From NCBI GenBank assembly GCA_028768525.1, contig CP054837.1, forward strand, positions 5,390,001-5,454,000: 64,000 nucleotides of DNA, given 5' to 3'. Within the stretch, counting starts at the first letter, position 1, and each line of letters starts with the position of its first letter. The notes below the pieces were generated by a model. The model ran no database searches and was not told the origin of the DNA. It saw only the letters and a list, made by a program, of their open reading frames with translations. The position numbers were made by a program, and so were the translations under genes. Positions 25,262 to 33,647 of the stretch are shown here, one piece after another. Source of the stretch: Desulfobacter sp. Its GTDB lineage: Bacteria; Desulfobacterota; Desulfobacteria; Desulfobacterales; Desulfobacteraceae.

Positions 25262-26854
25262 ATGGGCGACACGGACTCCTCGCACGCCGGGATGGATTTG
25301 GATACCATCTGTATTGATGAGCTGATGACCAAAAAAGGCGGGCTGACGGCCAAAAAAGAACCTGCCCCGGAAGAAGCCGGGGAGGTTATTCGTGCGGATC
25401 CCGATGACTGCAAGGTTTTCCTAAACGATATCTATAAAAAAATGAAGGGAAGGGATGCCTTTCTAACCTTTTCCAGCCAGATCAACAACGTTAATCAGAT
25501 CTTGACCATGACCTATTCCTCCGCCGGGGATATTGCCAAGGTCATCCTCAAGGATATGGCGCTGACCGCCCAGGTGCTGAAACTGGTGAATTCCTCATTT
25601 TACAGGCAGTTTTCCAAAAAAGGCATTGCAACCATATCCGAGGCCATGATTATCCTGGGTACCGATGAGGTCCGCCAGGTGGCGGCCGGTCTCAAGGTCT
25701 TTGAAATGATGAAGGATCTGGCCAATTCGGAGATCCTCAAGGAAAAAACCCTCAAAGGCCTCCAGCGGAGTATCGTTGCCCGGCAGATTGCATGGGAGCG
25801 GGGGAACAGGACCTCGGATGCCCTCCAGATTTCCGCAATGGTCTATGAACTGGGGGAATACCTGGTGGCGCTGCTTGATCCGGACCTGTATATCCGTGTG
25901 GCGCTTGCCGTTGAAGAAAACCGCATTTCAAAGGATGAGGCGGCAAAGGGAATATGCGGGCTGACCTATTCGGACCTGGGCCGGGTGATGGCCTTAAAAC
26001 TGAACCTGCCAAAGGATGTGGTTGATGCCATGCGCCCGGTAAAACAGGTGCCCGGCAAGGCCACAAAGCTTAGCCAGAAGGAGGAGACCCGGTATCTTTG
26101 CGCCTATATCCACGAATTGTGCAATATTTCCCAGGAAGAGGACGGGTCGGACTCCATCGAAGAGGCTGGCGCCCTGACGGATAAATACCGTTTCGCCGTC
26201 GGCATTGATATGAGAACGGCGCTGGGCCTGGTCCGCATGTCCAGGGAGAAGGTCACCCGCCATGCCGAGTTGCTGGGTATTGATCCTGTGGTGAAAAAGA
26301 AAACCGTGGATATGAGTGCCGGGGTGAAAAACAAGGAGGCGCTTGACATCGGTATCGATCAGGTGGAGCAGGCATTAAGGGAAAATTTAAGCATCCATGA
26401 AATTTTTACCCGCCTCATTGAAACCATGGATAAATGTTTTTATTTTAACCAGGTGGTGATCAGTATAAAGAAAAAGGTTAACAATACCATGGAACCGCGG
26501 TTCCTCCGGGGCGAAAAAAGGCCCCGTTCCTTTAAGGAAGCCCTGGGATTCAAAATAGACCGGACTCCGGATATCTTTAACAACGCCATCGGCCGCCGCA
26601 CAGATCTTGTGATCAGGGATATTGTCAGGGAAGCCTATAAGCAGCAGATCCCCGACTGGTACGTCAAAGGCATCGCCACACCCCTCCAGATCAAAGGGTT
26701 TGCTGTGTTCCCCGTATTTGTGGATAATAAAATTGTGTCCATGGTATATGTGGACTGGAATGACAAGGCGCCGGCCCTGACCCCGAATATCATCGATTAC
26801 ATCCGCATGTTCCGGAAACAGATGATAAAAACCTTTACCATGCATTCCAACTAA
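25262..26854 (+). CDS. HDOD-domain protein with C-terminal GAF-like domain
   Basis: A 530-residue cytoplasmic protein. After a Lys/Glu-rich head of 60 residues, residues 70-300 form the HDOD fold (KDMALTAQVLKLVNSSFYRQF, ISEAMIILGTDEVRQVA). This is an HD-superfamily fold without the metal-binding His-Asp, linked to signalling output. Residues 370-530 look like a GAF domain (FNQVVISIKKKVNNT and PLQIKGFAVFPVFVDNKIVSMVYVD). HDOD proteins often act with cyclic dinucleotide or chemotaxis networks. The ATG at 25262 has GGGAGAATTG upstream. A TTG at 25250 is also in frame. An EAL/GGDEF gene follows on the same strand after 130 bp. Confidence 0.85.
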   Translation: MGDTDSSHAGMDLDTICIDELMTKKGGLTAKKEPAPEEAGEVIRADPDDCKVFLNDIYKKMKGRDAFLTFSSQINNVNQILTMTYSSAGDIAKVILKDMALTAQVLKLVNSSFYRQFSKKGIATISEAMIILGTDEVRQVAAGLKVFEMMKDLANSEILKEKTLKGLQRSIVARQIAWERGNRTSDALQISAMVYELGEYLVALLDPDLYIRVALAVEENRISKDEAAKGICGLTYSDLGRVMALKLNLPKDVVDAMRPVKQVPGKATKLSQKEETRYLCAYIHELCNISQEEDGSDSIEEAGALTDKYRFAVGIDMRTALGLVRMSREKVTRHAELLGIDPVVKKKTVDMSAGVKNKEALDIGIDQVEQALRENLSIHEIFTRLIETMDKCFYFNQVVISIKKKVNNTMEPRFLRGEKRPRSFKEALGFKIDRTPDIFNNAIGRRTDLVIRDIVREAYKQQIPDWYVKGIATPLQIKGFAVFPVFVDNKIVSMVYVDWNDKAPALTPNIIDYIRMFRKQMIKTFTMHSN

Positions 26855-26882
26855 CACAGCCGGCCGACTTCCCTCCATTCTT

Positions 26883-26914
26883 AAAAACGCATTTTTTTAG
26901 AAAAATGTTTTTTT
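26883..26914 (+). terminator. A/T-rich hairpin after the HDOD gene
   Basis: AAAAACGCATTTTT and AAAAATGTTTTTTT can pair around TTAG with one or two mismatches. It is followed by TTTTATT, 28 bp after the stop. The weak, AT-only stem makes it a low-confidence terminator. Confidence 0.4.
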
Positions 26915-26984
26915 ATTAATACAATTCTCATCTTATTCATCTATTCTCCTGACGGTTTTTGAATAAAGATAAGGAATTTCAACA

Positions 26985-28886
26985 ATGATATGGAAGACAG
27001 ACACGCCGGTCCTGGGGGACCGGGACTGGGCGCTCAGGCTGGAAAAAATAGATTATGCATTTCAACCCATCGTGAATATCCACACCGGCAACACCTTTGG
27101 ATTTGAGGCGCTGCTCAGGTGCCATGAGGCGGCGGGTTTTACTTCCATCGATCAATTGTTCGACACCGCCTATGATGACGGACTGCTCCATCAGGTGGAC
27201 CTGGTGCTCAGACGCAATGCCCTTGAGAAATTCGCCGGATTCCGGGATAGGAATCCGGCCAAACTGTTTTTCAACCTGGATAACCGGCTCTTTGATTCCC
27301 TGGATTATTCCCCGGGCAATACCATGGATATGCTGGGCCCCATGGGATACTCCCAGAATGATATCTGCTTTGAAATTTCAGAAAAGCACAGATTCCAAGA
27401 TAACAGCGGGGTGGCCAAGATACTTGAAACCTATCACGGCCAGGGGTTTAAAATCGCCGTGGACGATTGCGGCACCGGTTTTGCCGGGCTCCAGCTCCTC
27501 TATTATACGGAACCCGACTACATCAAGGTCGATCGCTTTTTTATACAAAATATGGAAAACGATCCCAAGAAGCGGCTGGTGGTTTCCACCATTGTTAATT
27601 TCGCCCATTTCATGGGCAGCCTTGTCATCGCCGAAGGGGTGGAAACCCGGGAGGAATATTTTCAGTGCCGGGCCATCGGGTGCGACATGGTCCAGGGGTA
27701 TTTCATCCAGGCCCCCACCCTGAATCTGGATGAAATGCTGCCCCGGTATCCTGAAATACGGACCCTTTCCAGATCCGAACGAAGAAACAGCCGGTTCAAG
27801 GACAGTTCGCTCATTGCCGGTGAAATCAGGCATATCCCCCCTGTGAGCAGCGACTGCGATATGATTTCCATTGTGGACCGGTTCAGAAAGGAAGAATCCG
27901 CCACCTTTTTCCCGGTGGTCAATGAATACCAGGAGCCGGTGGGCGTGATCAGGGAGTCGGCATTTAAAGAGTTTATCTTTTCAAAATTCGGCAGGCAACT
28001 GCTGGAAAATCCAAGCTTCGGCAAAGATCTGGGGCGTTTTATTACCAAGATTCCCATTGCCGACATCCATTCTTCAGTGGAAAAGCTCATTGAAACCTAC
28101 ACCCGGTACAACAACAATGAGGGGGTGATCATGGTGGATGACATGAAATATGTGGGCCTGCTCTCCACCAATGCCCTGCTTAAACTCATCAATGATAAAA
28201 ATCTGACCATGGCCCGGAACCAGAACCCTTTAAGCAAGCTGCCCGGCAACACAATGATCCACGAGTATTTCAGCGAAAGCCTGGCCGACATGGACCATAC
28301 CTTTCATCTGGCTTATTTTGACTTTGACAATTTCAAGCCCTATAACGACCAATACGGGTTCCGTAACGGAGACAGGCTTATCCTCATGTTTTCCGACCTG
28401 CTCAAGGAGGCCGGAGTGTCGGAGAATCGGTTTGTGGGCCATGTGGGGGGAGACGATTTTTTCATGGGCATAAAGGGCGGCTCCCGGGAACAGGTGGAAA
28501 CTGAAATGCGCCAACTGGCCGTGACCTTCAAGAAAAATGCTGAAAGTTTTTATGATAAAGCGTCCATGGAAAATGGATATATCACGGCCAAGGACAGGGA
28601 GGGGGTGATTCGGCGGATCCCTTTGATCACCGTGAGCGTCGCCATCCTTGAACTGCCCTGCCGGTCGGAACGCTCCTGTTCCATTGAAGATGCAGGCAAT
28701 CTCATCGCCACCCTTAAAAAGGAGGCAAAACAATCGGAAAACGGCATTGCATATGCTTCGATTATGGATTTTTTATGCATCGATATGCAGGCCGCTGCAG
28801 GCGGTGCATCAGGTTCTCTTTTTGATGCTGCGGGTTGCAGACGGCCGGTTGAAAGTCTGGCTGACAGTATTATCTCCGGCCTGTAA
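26985..28886 (+). CDS. EAL-CBS-GGDEF cyclic di-GMP protein
   Basis: A 633-residue protein. An N-terminal EAL domain (residues 20-255) keeps E41 of FEALLR, FNLDNRL, VDDCGTGFAGLQL, KVDRFF and AEGVET, so c-di-GMP phosphodiesterase activity is plausible. A middle section (270-410) looks like a pair of CBS repeats (EPVGVIRESAF, MKYVGLLSTNALL). The C-terminal GGDEF domain (415-600) reads GGDDF at 488-492 with YFDFDNFKPYNDQYGF. It could be a weak cyclase or a GTP-sensing module. This EAL-first, CBS-linked order is a known family. The start is supported by ATAAGGAATTTCAACA. Confidence 0.88.
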   Translation: MIWKTDTPVLGDRDWALRLEKIDYAFQPIVNIHTGNTFGFEALLRCHEAAGFTSIDQLFDTAYDDGLLHQVDLVLRRNALEKFAGFRDRNPAKLFFNLDNRLFDSLDYSPGNTMDMLGPMGYSQNDICFEISEKHRFQDNSGVAKILETYHGQGFKIAVDDCGTGFAGLQLLYYTEPDYIKVDRFFIQNMENDPKKRLVVSTIVNFAHFMGSLVIAEGVETREEYFQCRAIGCDMVQGYFIQAPTLNLDEMLPRYPEIRTLSRSERRNSRFKDSSLIAGEIRHIPPVSSDCDMISIVDRFRKEESATFFPVVNEYQEPVGVIRESAFKEFIFSKFGRQLLENPSFGKDLGRFITKIPIADIHSSVEKLIETYTRYNNNEGVIMVDDMKYVGLLSTNALLKLINDKNLTMARNQNPLSKLPGNTMIHEYFSESLADMDHTFHLAYFDFDNFKPYNDQYGFRNGDRLILMFSDLLKEAGVSENRFVGHVGGDDFFMGIKGGSREQVETEMRQLAVTFKKNAESFYDKASMENGYITAKDREGVIRRIPLITVSVAILELPCRSERSCSIEDAGNLIATLKKEAKQSENGIAYASIMDFLCIDMQAAAGGASGSLFDAAGCRRPVESLADSIISGL

Positions 28887-28924
28887 GCGGGTGCTTTGCG
28901 CCATGTGTTCTGCATAATAATGTG

Positions 28925-28953
28925 TTGACAATAAATTTCTTTCCATATTAATG
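28925..28953 (+). promoter_or_regulatory. Probable promoter of the FMN glutamate-synthase-like gene
   Basis: A consensus -35 (TTGACA, 28925-28930) is followed after 16-17 bp by a poor -10 match near ATTAATG. It lies about 110 bp upstream of the start. Confidence 0.45.
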
Positions 28954-28986
28954 TCCATAAGTTTTACCTGTCCGAAAATTCATCTT

Positions 28987-29008
28987 GTTCCGGGTTCGGT
29001 CCCGGAAC
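28987..29008. promoter_or_regulatory. GC-rich hairpin in the 5' region of the glutamate-synthase-like gene
   Basis: A perfect 8-bp inverted repeat (GTTCCGGG / CCCGGAAC) with a 6-base TTCGGT loop. It lies 56 bp before the start and has no T-tract, so it could be an operator or leader hairpin. Confidence 0.45.
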
Positions 29009-29020
29009 CTGTTGGTTATA

Positions 29021-29045
29021 GCGTCATCTTTTAACGCGTCATCTT
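29021..29045 (+). repeat. Tandem direct repeat before the ribosome site
   Basis: GCGTCATCTT occurs at 29021-29030 and 29036-29045, with a 15-bp period. It lies directly upstream of GAAAGGAGAGG. This could bind a regulator or be chance. Confidence 0.4.
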
Positions 29046-29063
29046 GAAAGGAGAGGTAGTCCA

Positions 29064-30722
29064 ATGGAAATGAGATTTTCTAAAGCGAATGATGCCCTGG
29101 GAACCAAAAATCGCGGCAATGCATGCGAATCCAGCCTCTGTACCCTGTGCCGGGCTGACTGCAAGGGAAAATGCGAAACCTGGCTGTCCAGCATGGTGGG
29201 CAGGAAACTGCTGTACCCCAGGAGTTTTGGCCTGGTCACGGCCGGAGCAAACAACACCACCCATCTCGGGGTTTCCTATAACTCCCTGAGAATACAGGGG
29301 TATGCCTACGGGGCCCGGGGCATGGGTGAGGACCTGACCAACAGCCCGGATGATTGTATCTTTCCCAATGTCAGCCTTGAAACCGCCTTTGGTAAAAAAC
29401 GGAAGACCAAGGTGCGCATGCCATTGATGACAGGGGCTTTGGGCTCCACATTCATTGCCGAAAAATACTGGGACGCCTTTGCCATCGGCGGAGCCCTTGT
29501 GGGCATTCCCGTCGTTATCGGCGAAAATGTGGTCGGGGTCGACAGGAATTCCAAAATCGGCTCCGGCGAAATCAAACAGAATAAAATAGAAAGCGCCCCC
29601 GAACTCGACCGCCGGATAGAAACCTATCTGAGATACTGGGACGGATACGGGGCCATTATTGTCCAGCTCAACGTGGAGGACACCAGAAACGGGGTTGCCG
29701 AATACGTGGTGGACAAATACGGGGATAAATGCATCATTGAATTGAAATGGGGGCAGGGCGCCAAGAATATCGGCGGCGAGATCCAGGTCAGAAACCTGGA
29801 TTATGCCATATTCCTCAAGGAGAGGGGATATGTGGTGGATCCGGATCCTTCACTGCCGGAGGTACAGGAAGGGTTTGAGCAGGGGGCCATCAAGTCCTTT
29901 GCCCGGCACAGCCGCCTGGGTTCCACCCATTTGTCAACGGTTTCCCAGGTCCAGGAAGACTTCATGAATTCCGTTGAGTACCTGCGGAGCCTGGGCTTTG
30001 AGCGGATCACCCTCAAGACCGGTTCCTACGGCATGGAAGAACTGGCCATGGCCATCAAGTTTGCCACGGATGCCGAACTGGACCTGCTTACCATTGACGG
30101 TTCCGGCGGCGGTACCGGCATGAGCCCCTGGAACATGATGCAAAGCTGGGGCGTTCCCTCCATTAACCTCCACGCCAAGGCCCATGAATATGCCGGCATC
30201 CTGTCGGCCAAGGGGAAACATGTGGTGGACATGTCCTTTGCCGGCGGCTTTGCCCTGGAAGATCATATCTTCAAGGCATTGGCCCTGGGCGCACCCTACA
30301 CCAAGCTGGTCTGCATGGGCCGGGCCATCATGATTCCCGGATTTCTGGGGGCCAATATTGAAGGGGCCATTTATCCCGAACGCCGGGCTGAAGTCAACGG
30401 AAACTGGAACGAACTGCCCAAGACCGTGCTTGAGGTGGGAAAGACCGCCGACGAGATTTTTGCCGGCTACCACGACCTGGCCGACAAACTGGGCAAGGAG
30501 GAAATGAAGCATATCCCCTACGGCGCCATAGGGTTCTATACCCAGGCCGACAAGCTGGGCTGCGGTCTTCAGCAACTCATGGCCGGGGCCAGGAAATTTT
30601 CCCTTGACCAGATCACCCGCCACGAGATTTTTTCCGGCAACAGGGAAACCGCCCGGGAAACCGGTATCCCCCATGTTACAGATGTGAATGATGAAAGTGC
30701 TAGGAAGATTTTGAACAATTAA
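29064..30722 (+). CDS. FMN-binding glutamate synthase family protein
   Basis: A 552-residue cytoplasmic enzyme resembling the FMN/synthase domain of glutamate synthase large subunit (GltB), without the amidotransferase half. Signature parts are SGGGTGMSPWNMM, GQGAKNIGGEIQVRN and GRAIMIPGFLGANIEGAIYP. The N-terminus carries a Cys cluster (CESSLCTLCRADCKGKC, spacing C-x4-C-x2-C-x3-C-x3-C). It could bind an iron-sulfur centre, and family members often lack it in this form. It may use a ferredoxin and an external ammonia or amide source. No GltA/glutaminase partner is adjacent. The start has a strong GGAGAGG site, and a good terminator follows. Confidence 0.87.
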   Translation: MEMRFSKANDALGTKNRGNACESSLCTLCRADCKGKCETWLSSMVGRKLLYPRSFGLVTAGANNTTHLGVSYNSLRIQGYAYGARGMGEDLTNSPDDCIFPNVSLETAFGKKRKTKVRMPLMTGALGSTFIAEKYWDAFAIGGALVGIPVVIGENVVGVDRNSKIGSGEIKQNKIESAPELDRRIETYLRYWDGYGAIIVQLNVEDTRNGVAEYVVDKYGDKCIIELKWGQGAKNIGGEIQVRNLDYAIFLKERGYVVDPDPSLPEVQEGFEQGAIKSFARHSRLGSTHLSTVSQVQEDFMNSVEYLRSLGFERITLKTGSYGMEELAMAIKFATDAELDLLTIDGSGGGTGMSPWNMMQSWGVPSINLHAKAHEYAGILSAKGKHVVDMSFAGGFALEDHIFKALALGAPYTKLVCMGRAIMIPGFLGANIEGAIYPERRAEVNGNWNELPKTVLEVGKTADEIFAGYHDLADKLGKEEMKHIPYGAIGFYTQADKLGCGLQQLMAGARKFSLDQITRHEIFSGNRETARETGIPHVTDVNDESARKILNN

Positions 30723-30738
30723 TTCACTGAAACCGATG

Positions 30739-30779
30739 AAATCAAGCCCCTGGTGATTTCTTCCCAGGGGCTTGATTTT
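30739..30779 (+). terminator. Strong intrinsic terminator after the glutamate-synthase-like gene
   Basis: A perfect 15-bp stem (AAATCAAGCCCCTGG paired with CCAGGGGCTTGATTT) with a 10-base loop and a TTTT end starts 17 bp after the stop. Confidence 0.85.
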
Positions 30780-31116
30780 GGGTCCATTCATAATTATCCC
30801 CCAATCTTCCCTGTTGAAATATGGGAATTATAAGAATTAAATAGGGATTAAATATACTTAATGGTATTTTTATTCTCAAATTATTACTTTTTATTCCTAT
30901 ATTTGCTTCAATTTGTTTTGATCAATCTTTTACTATAAAGATCGCGATCGTTGTAATAGAGGCGATACAGCAGTTCGATAATTCTTTTTTATTGTGGCAT
31001 GCTGCTTGCTATATACATGGGCAGGTTTATTGAGTGGATACGCGGATGCATGTGATACTTTCCATGATTGAAAGCGTCCTTCATAAATACAATTACAGGG
31101 ATTGGAGGATTACCCG
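30780..31116. other. AT-rich intergenic region, 337 bp
   Basis: No gene is supported. It contains a perfect 10-bp palindrome (GATCGCGATC, 30940-30949) and a sigma-54-type promoter at 30995-31010, then a 5'-UTR of about 100 bp to the first PEP-CTERM gene. Confidence 0.7.
30995..31010 (+). promoter_or_regulatory. Sigma-54-type promoter upstream of the PEP-CTERM pair
   Basis: TGGCAT-N5-TTGCT places GG (30996-30997) and GC (31008-31009) exactly 10 bases apart, as RpoN needs at -24/-12. A 10-bp palindrome (30940-30949) about 46 bp upstream could be part of an activator site. Known PEP-CTERM systems are controlled by the PrsK/PrsR sigma-54 activator pair, which fits. No such activator is in the window. 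Confidence 0.7.
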
Positions 31117-31704
31117 ATGCTGAGATACTTTAAGACGTTACTATTAACTGGGTTATTACTGGCAGGCATCTTACTGGCCGGTACAGCCACTGCCGCGCCT
31201 GTCATCAATTTTTCCGGTGAGTTCAGGTATGACTATAATAATAGTCTGAACCTTGGGGTGCTTTCCATGGAAGGATTTGCAGGGACAATAGAGGGGATTG
31301 ACGAATCATTATTGAAAACCGGTGATCCGGTCTCCTTTTCCCTCATATGGAAACAGACTTTGTTTACCGATATGCTGTTAAATGACGGCAGCGGCGACGC
31401 GCTGCTCTCTGGAGGTGCAGGCGGGTTGAGCGATAGCCCATCGGAAGAATTGTTTGTGGACTTCAATATTTTTGGGCCCCTGTCAATTAATGGAGGGGAA
31501 CTGGCCGGTTTGTTTCCATCCGGGGCAACATTCTCAGGATTTTTGGTTCTCTCGAACGGATATGTGTATTCGGGGATGGACCAGTCCTATTCGGGGGTTA
31601 TAAACGCAAGGATTGCAGCAACACCAATACCGGGGGCATTTTTGATTCTGGGATCCGGGCTCATTGCCCTTGTCGGCTTTAAAAGAAGGCAGCAATTGTT
31701 TTAA
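31117..31704 (+). CDS. PEP-CTERM sorting-domain secreted protein
   Basis: A 195-residue exported protein. It begins with a signal peptide (LLLTGLLLAGILLAGTATA, cleavage near TAAP). It ends with a PEP-CTERM-type tail: IPGAFLILGSGLIALVGF then the basic KRR. Exosortase cuts such tails and anchors or exports the protein, often in exopolysaccharide-producing bacteria. The body is short, Gly/Ser-rich and beta-like, without an enzyme motif. The start at 31117 has GGAGGATTACCCG upstream. An in-frame TTG at 31102 overlaps the ribosome site. It is the first of a tandem pair behind a sigma-54-type promoter. Confidence 0.85.
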   Translation: MLRYFKTLLLTGLLLAGILLAGTATAAPVINFSGEFRYDYNNSLNLGVLSMEGFAGTIEGIDESLLKTGDPVSFSLIWKQTLFTDMLLNDGSGDALLSGGAGGLSDSPSEELFVDFNIFGPLSINGGELAGLFPSGATFSGFLVLSNGYVYSGMDQSYSGVINARIAATPIPGAFLILGSGLIALVGFKRRQQLF

Positions 31705-31722
31705 GGGAAGGGGAGACTGAAG

Positions 31723-32334
31723 ATGAAATTTGTAAAGAACTATGGTTTAGGGTTGCTTCTGGTTCTGGTTATCTTGCTGGCAGTTGGTGGAAACGCATCA
31801 GCAGACTACATCGACTTAGACGGGTTCCAGTCCTCCAATACCCTGGATGAAAACTGGACATTGGGCCAGGAAATTACAATCACCTCACTGGTGCCCGGGA
31901 TAAACATCGGCGGCCAGTTTCATACCTTTGGCCCGGATACCCTTTTCCACCTCCAGGCGTCCCAGGGGGTTACCGCAAACAACGGCTTATACTCCTATGA
32001 CGGAAGCTTTTCCATAAAAGGCGGCGACACGGTATATCTTTCAGGCAGTTTCGATGACGCCCTTTCCGGGTACTCCTCAGGCGGTGTTTATCTAAGTTTT
32101 CTGGCAAATGACATTACAGCGGATATACAGAGCCTGATGGCAACGGATATAACGCAAATAACCAAACTTCTTATCAGTTTTCAGATTGATAATACCGCAG
32201 CTTACCATGGGTTTATATTTGGAACGGGTTTTGAACCGCCGCCGGTTGTAACTCCGGAACCCGCAGGTTTTATTCTGTTCGGTTTGGGGCTCCTGGGAGT
32301 CGCCGGTATAGGACGGAGGCGATTGAATAAATAA
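31723..32334 (+). CDS. PEP-CTERM sorting-domain secreted protein (second of pair)
   Basis: A 203-residue exported protein. The signal peptide (LLLVLVILLAVGGNASA) precedes a beta-rich body. The tail is a textbook PEP-CTERM: TPEPAGFILFGLGLLGVAG followed by RRR. It starts 18 bp after its neighbour, with AAGGGGAGACTGAAG as ribosome site, so both share one transcript. The bodies of the two proteins show little similarity to each other beyond the ends. No exosortase, PrsK/PrsR or glycosyltransferase cluster is seen close by, so the sorting enzyme must be encoded elsewhere. Confidence 0.86.
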   Translation: MKFVKNYGLGLLLVLVILLAVGGNASADYIDLDGFQSSNTLDENWTLGQEITITSLVPGINIGGQFHTFGPDTLFHLQASQGVTANNGLYSYDGSFSIKGGDTVYLSGSFDDALSGYSSGGVYLSFLANDITADIQSLMATDITQITKLLISFQIDNTAAYHGFIFGTGFEPPPVVTPEPAGFILFGLGLLGVAGIGRRRLNK

Positions 32335-32392
32335 GTGGTGTTTAAACCGTTTTTGATTTTTATAGGCATGGGATGGAAAATTAAAAAAGGGC

Positions 32393-33424
32393 TTAAACAT
32401 TATCGCTGGCATACTCAATCAGCTTGATATATCCCTCGATGATTTTACGGGTTTCTTCTGAATTATCATCGTAGATGAATTCAATGCCCACGGCAATTTC
32501 GTCGGATATCTTCTGGGCATTTTTCACCTGCCCTGTGAATTTGACTTCTTCTGGGGTGCCCGGAATCCGGCACCGGAAGGGAATGGTTTGATTCAAAAGG
32601 TCCTTGGGGCGGATCGGTTCCGAGGGGCGGGTTTCAATGGTGCATCTGCAGCCGCCCAGGCTGATGTTTTCTATGATACCGCCCCTTTCGCCTGCAATTA
32701 CCTCGGCCTGGGCGACAATGCTGCATTTAAACCGTTTATGGGCACGAAGCTCATGGTGCTCAATACTTTCCGGATACCGGATGAACATCAGCCTTGAGGG
32801 GGTGGAAATCACGGCCATCATTTTTGAGCGGAAAGCATAGATTGTGCCTTTATACAAAGACTTTACAATCATATCCCCATTCTTTATCCGGTCAGGGTCA
32901 AAGGCGTCAAAGGGAGCCGGGACCTTCAGCAGCAGGTATCTGTCATTTTCAATGCCCACAAGGGTGGTTCGGAAAGCCATATCGAATCCCGTCATTTCAA
33001 TGAGCAACCTGACGCCGACCTCCAGGCAGAATTCGTTGGATACCATGGTTTTCAGTGCGATGCTCTCGTCCGCTACCGCCTGCGGTTGCTCGTCCGGCTG
33101 ATTTTCATCGGCCCTGCGGGCGCTTTCCATGATAATCTGCAGCAGGGGCAGGTTGATCACATTGTCACGTCTGGAGGGATTGGGTTCCACTTCTATGATG
33201 AAGTTACGCCATGAAAGGATATCGTAAAGGGCGTCAGCCTGTTTTAAATTCATGCTGCCGGCATCCACTATTTCGCCATTGTGAAAATAGATGTGCCCGA
33301 TGTTTTGTTTGGTCATGACATTGATGGTGCAGGTCTTCTGCTCCATTTCCACCATTTGAAGAAATGATGAAAGACTGACTCCTGTGATCTGTCCGCTGAT
33401 TCCGTTAATCTGTGTCGATGCCAT
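32393..33424 (-). CDS. DUF4388 plus PilZ-like domain protein
   Basis: A 343-residue cytoplasmic protein. Residues 1-100 form a DUF4388 domain (QITGVSLSSFLQMVEMEQKT and GHIYFHNGEIVDA), common in Desulfobacterota and Myxococcota regulators. The C-terminal half is YcgR/PilZ-like: HKRFKCSIVAQAEV and ENISLGGCRCTIE, with the pattern of a PilZ c-di-GMP binding loop, though the RxxxR motif here is only partly kept (RAHKR). It may act as a c-di-GMP effector. ACAAGGAGCCCCGACT precedes its start. It is transcribed away from the selenoprotein gene. Confidence 0.85.
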   Translation of the reverse strand: MASTQINGISGQITGVSLSSFLQMVEMEQKTCTINVMTKQNIGHIYFHNGEIVDAGSMNLKQADALYDILSWRNFIIEVEPNPSRRDNVINLPLLQIIMESARRADENQPDEQPQAVADESIALKTMVSNEFCLEVGVRLLIEMTGFDMAFRTTLVGIENDRYLLLKVPAPFDAFDPDRIKNGDMIVKSLYKGTIYAFRSKMMAVISTPSRLMFIRYPESIEHHELRAHKRFKCSIVAQAEVIAGERGGIIENISLGGCRCTIETRPSEPIRPKDLLNQTIPFRCRIPGTPEEVKFTGQVKNAQKISDEIAVGIEFIYDDNSEETRKIIEGYIKLIEYASDNV

Positions 33425-33549
33425 AGTCGGGGCTCCTTGTACCGCGGCCTGGTGACGTCTTAGCTGGTTGATGATATATGTTTAAAATCTAAAGGGTACG
33501 GTTCCAAAAGTAAATCTTTTTTATATAAAACTATCCCGGCAATTGGGGA

Positions 33550-33579
33550 TTGAGATATCCGCTGTCTTTGGGCTATGAT
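33550..33579 (+). promoter_or_regulatory. Sigma-70-like promoter for the selenoprotein gene
   Basis: TTGAGA (33550-33555) and TATGAT (33574-33579) are separated by 18 bp. Both match five of six consensus bases. The boxes end 68 bp before the ATG. Confidence 0.6.
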
Positions 33580-33647
33580 AATAGCCGTTAAACTACACCT
33601 GCCGGTTTCTGCTGTCAGGGGAACAATCAAAAAAAAGGAATAACCGG

